This document shows positions 4,896-6,076 of a stretch of DNA of 6,076 bases, piece after piece. Under the pieces are notes generated by a model. That model was not told where the DNA came from. It worked only from the letters and a program-made list of their open reading frames with translations, and ran no database searches. The DNA lies in the NCBI GenBank assembly GCA_016297535.1, contig JAEDGL010000146.1:1-6076 (forward strand), given 5' to 3'. This DNA is from Clostridia bacterium (GTDB lineage: Bacteria > Bacillota > Clostridia > Christensenellales > Aristaeellaceae). How positions within the stretch are numbered: the first letter of the stretch is position 1; each line of letters starts with the position of its first letter. The position numbers and the translations under genes were made by a program.

Positions 4896-5435
4896 TTACT
4901 TGGCCACAACTTTTTCCACGTCGGCCAGATCCACTTCCACGGGCATTTCGCGACCCAGGAACATTTTGACCTTAACGGTCAGCTTCTGGCGTACGGTATC
5001 CACATCCTCCACCGTGCCGGTGAAGTTCTCCAGAGGACCGGAGAGGACCCGTACTTCCTCGCCGATGGCAATGCCAAACTCTACGCTGTTTTTCTGCGTG
5101 GAGAGCATCATTTCCACCTCGGCGGGGGTAAGGGGGACAGGCTTGGAATCGGGGCCGACAAAGCCGGTTACGCCGCGGGTGTTGCGCACAAGGTACCAGC
5201 TTTCGCTGGTCTCGATCATGTGCACCAGCACATAGCCGGGATAAACCTTGCGCTGGGTCTTGACACGCTTGTTGCCCTTGATTTCTACCACGTCCTCAAC
5301 GGGAACGCGCACATCAAAGATCAAATCCTGCATGCCATTGTTTTCAACAGCCTTTTCCAGGGTGTCCTTCACCTTGTTTTCATAGCCGGAGTAGGTATGC
5401 ACTACATACCAGCAAGCCTCTTTATTCTCGGCCAT
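4896..5435 (-). CDS. nusG: Transcription elongation/termination factor NusG
   Basis: Binds the clamp of RNA polymerase, modulates pausing and Rho, and links transcription to translation. The 179 residues match the bacterial core form. The NGN domain spans about 7-105, beginning WYVVHTYSGYENKV and containing the conserved VYPGYVLV near 64-71. The C-terminal KOW domain is at about 124-178, with GEEVRVLSGPLENFTGTVEDV. The ATG at 5435-5433 is preceded by AAGGAG, which overlaps the secE stop codon, leaving a 10-base gap and probable translational coupling. No large insertion is present. Confidence 0.98.
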   Translation of the reverse strand: MAENKEACWYVVHTYSGYENKVKDTLEKAVENNGMQDLIFDVRVPVEDVVEIKGNKRVKTQRKVYPGYVLVHMIETSESWYLVRNTRGVTGFVGPDSKPVPLTPAEVEMMLSTQKNSVEFGIAIGEEVRVLSGPLENFTGTVEDVDTVRQKLTVKVKMFLGREMPVEVDLADVEKVVAK

Positions 5436-5445
5436 GGTGTACTCC

Positions 5446-5718
5446 TTAAGCGCTGAAGCGGGTCATGATCAGGTTTACCAGCTGGCTGGCGCCGGTATCC
5501 AGCAAACCAATGATGACCATCATAGCTACCATGAAGAGAACCACGATCGCGGAATAGTTGATCAGCTTTTCACGGCTGGGCCATGTGACCTTGCGAAGTT
5601 CGCGCCACATGTTCTTGAACGCGCGAACCACATTCTTGCCCAGATTGACAAACCATTTGCCGATTCTGGTAAAGATGTTGGGCTTGCCGTTCTTGGACAC
5701 TGCCTTCTTTTCAGTCAT
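5446..5718 (-). CDS. secE: Preprotein translocase subunit SecE
   Basis: Clamp subunit of the SecYEG protein-export channel. The single-helix form of 90 residues is typical of Gram-positive bacteria. Near 38-52 it has the signature WRELRKVTWPSREKL, followed by one transmembrane segment at about 54-74. The frame can be opened three codons earlier at a GTG (5727), but that codon overlaps GGAG (5730-5727), the only ribosome site. The ATG at 5718 has it 8 bases away and is chosen. It lies between rpmG and nusG, the conserved order. Confidence 0.95.
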   Translation of the reverse strand: MTEKKAVSKNGKPNIFTRIGKWFVNLGKNVVRAFKNMWRELRKVTWPSREKLINYSAIVVLFMVAMMVIIGLLDTGASQLVNLIMTRFSA

Positions 5719-5756
5719 GGTATTCACTCCATTCCAAAGTGAACCGTACTTGCTGA

Positions 5757-5918
5757 TTACTTGGTCTCGCGATGAGCGGTATGCTTCTTGCAGAAACGGC
5801 AGTACTTGTTCAGCTCGATGCGGTCGGGGGTGTTCTTCTTGTTCTTCATGGTGTTGTAGTTACGCTGCTTGCACTCGGTGCAGGCCAGCATAACCTTATT
5901 GCGGGCAACGCTTGCCAC
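5757..5918 (-). CDS. rpmG: 50S ribosomal protein L33, zinc-binding (C+) form
   Basis: Small protein of the large subunit near the E site. Translation gives 53 residues (family 49-55), with LACTECKQRNY near 11-21, PDRIELNKYCRFCKKHT at 31-47 and the C-terminal HRETK. C13/C16 and C40/C43 form two CxxC pairs that hold zinc, so this is the C+ form. The start is the GTG at 5918-5916, with AGGAGG (5932-5927) 8 bases upstream; an earlier in-frame GTG at 5927 overlaps that ribosome site and is unlikely. tuf lies upstream and secE follows after 38 bases. Confidence 0.95.
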   Translation of the reverse strand: MASVARNKVMLACTECKQRNYNTMKNKKNTPDRIELNKYCRFCKKHTAHRETK

Positions 5919-5951
5919 GTTCGCCACCTCCTACTTAGTGTGGGCAGAAGC

Positions 5952-5981
5952 CCCGCCGCCCGCCCATAAACGGGCGGCGGG
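5952..5981 (-). other. Very GC-rich hairpin between tuf and rpmG
   Basis: CCCGCCGCCCG (5981-5971 on the minus strand) pairs perfectly over 11 bp with CGGGCGGCGGG (5962-5952) around an 8-base loop, 9 bases beyond the tuf stop. It is followed by GCTTCTGCC instead of a T tract, so it is not a standard intrinsic terminator. It could stabilise the tuf 3' end, serve as a processing point, or terminate weakly. Confidence 0.6.
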
Positions 5982-5990
5982 CGGTACTAA

Positions 5991-6076
5991 TTACTCGATT
6001 ACGCTGGAAACAACACCGGAGCCAACGGTGCGGCCGCCCTCGCGGATAGCGAAGCGCAGGCCCTGCTCGATGGCGA
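5991..6076 (-). CDS. tuf: Elongation factor Tu, C-terminal end only
   Basis: The GTPase that delivers aminoacyl-tRNA to the ribosome. Only the last 28 codons are inside the window. They read AIEQGLRFAIREGGRTVGSG, then VVSSVIE and a TAA stop, the highly conserved end of the third (beta-barrel) domain. The upstream part lies beyond the right edge. Its position just before rpmG-secE-nusG is a common bacterial order. Confidence 0.96.
   Translation of the reverse strand, partial: AIEQGLRFAIREGGRTVGSGVVSSVIE

Noticed and set aside
5719..5727. GTG start of secE at 5727
   Set aside because: The only ribosome binding site, GGAG at 5730-5727, overlaps this GTG; it is correctly spaced for the ATG at 5718.

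Overview
The window looks like a piece of a chromosome from a Gram-positive Firmicute of the Clostridia type with fairly high G+C, probably a gut or other anaerobic lineage. This is inferred from strong AGGAGG-type ribosome binding sites, a yybP-ykoY riboswitch ahead of a mntP gene, a four-cysteine L33, the order tuf-rpmG-secE-nusG-rplK-rplA, and a GH13 amylase beside a sugar-type ABC binding protein. Every gene I can support is on the minus strand, so transcription runs from high to low coordinates.

Right part (6076 to 3557): a translation/transcription housekeeping block. It holds the last codons of tuf (EF-Tu), then rpmG (L33, GTG start), secE, nusG, rplK (L11) and rplA (L1), closed by a clear intrinsic terminator at 3557-3589. 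The rplK leader carries a hairpin with the layout of the L1 binding site on 23S rRNA, as expected for L1 feedback control. A degenerate look-alike sits between rplK and rplA. rplJ-rplL, which usually follow rplA, are not here.

Middle (3556 to 1052): a short structured intergenic stretch of unknown role, then a sigma-70-type promoter whose -35 lies inside an inverted repeat. Next come a yybP-ykoY (Mn2+) riboswitch with a readable antiterminator/terminator expression platform, mntP (Mn2+ exporter) and, only 35 bases later and with no terminator between, an exported GH13 alpha-amylase. The amylase therefore probably shares the manganese-controlled transcript.

Left part (1051 to 1): a regulatory region with a perfect-consensus promoter (TTGACA, 17 bases, TATAAT), two LacI/GalR-type operator-like sites and a third long palindrome. 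It drives the gene for an ABC-transporter sugar-binding protein that runs off the left edge. Amylase plus binding protein suggests extracellular starch or maltodextrin breakdown followed by oligosaccharide capture; the permease genes would lie beyond the window.

No mobile element, CRISPR array, tRNA or rRNA gene was seen. The most interesting non-coding structure is the complete three-hairpin logic of the manganese riboswitch and its apparent extension to an amylase gene.
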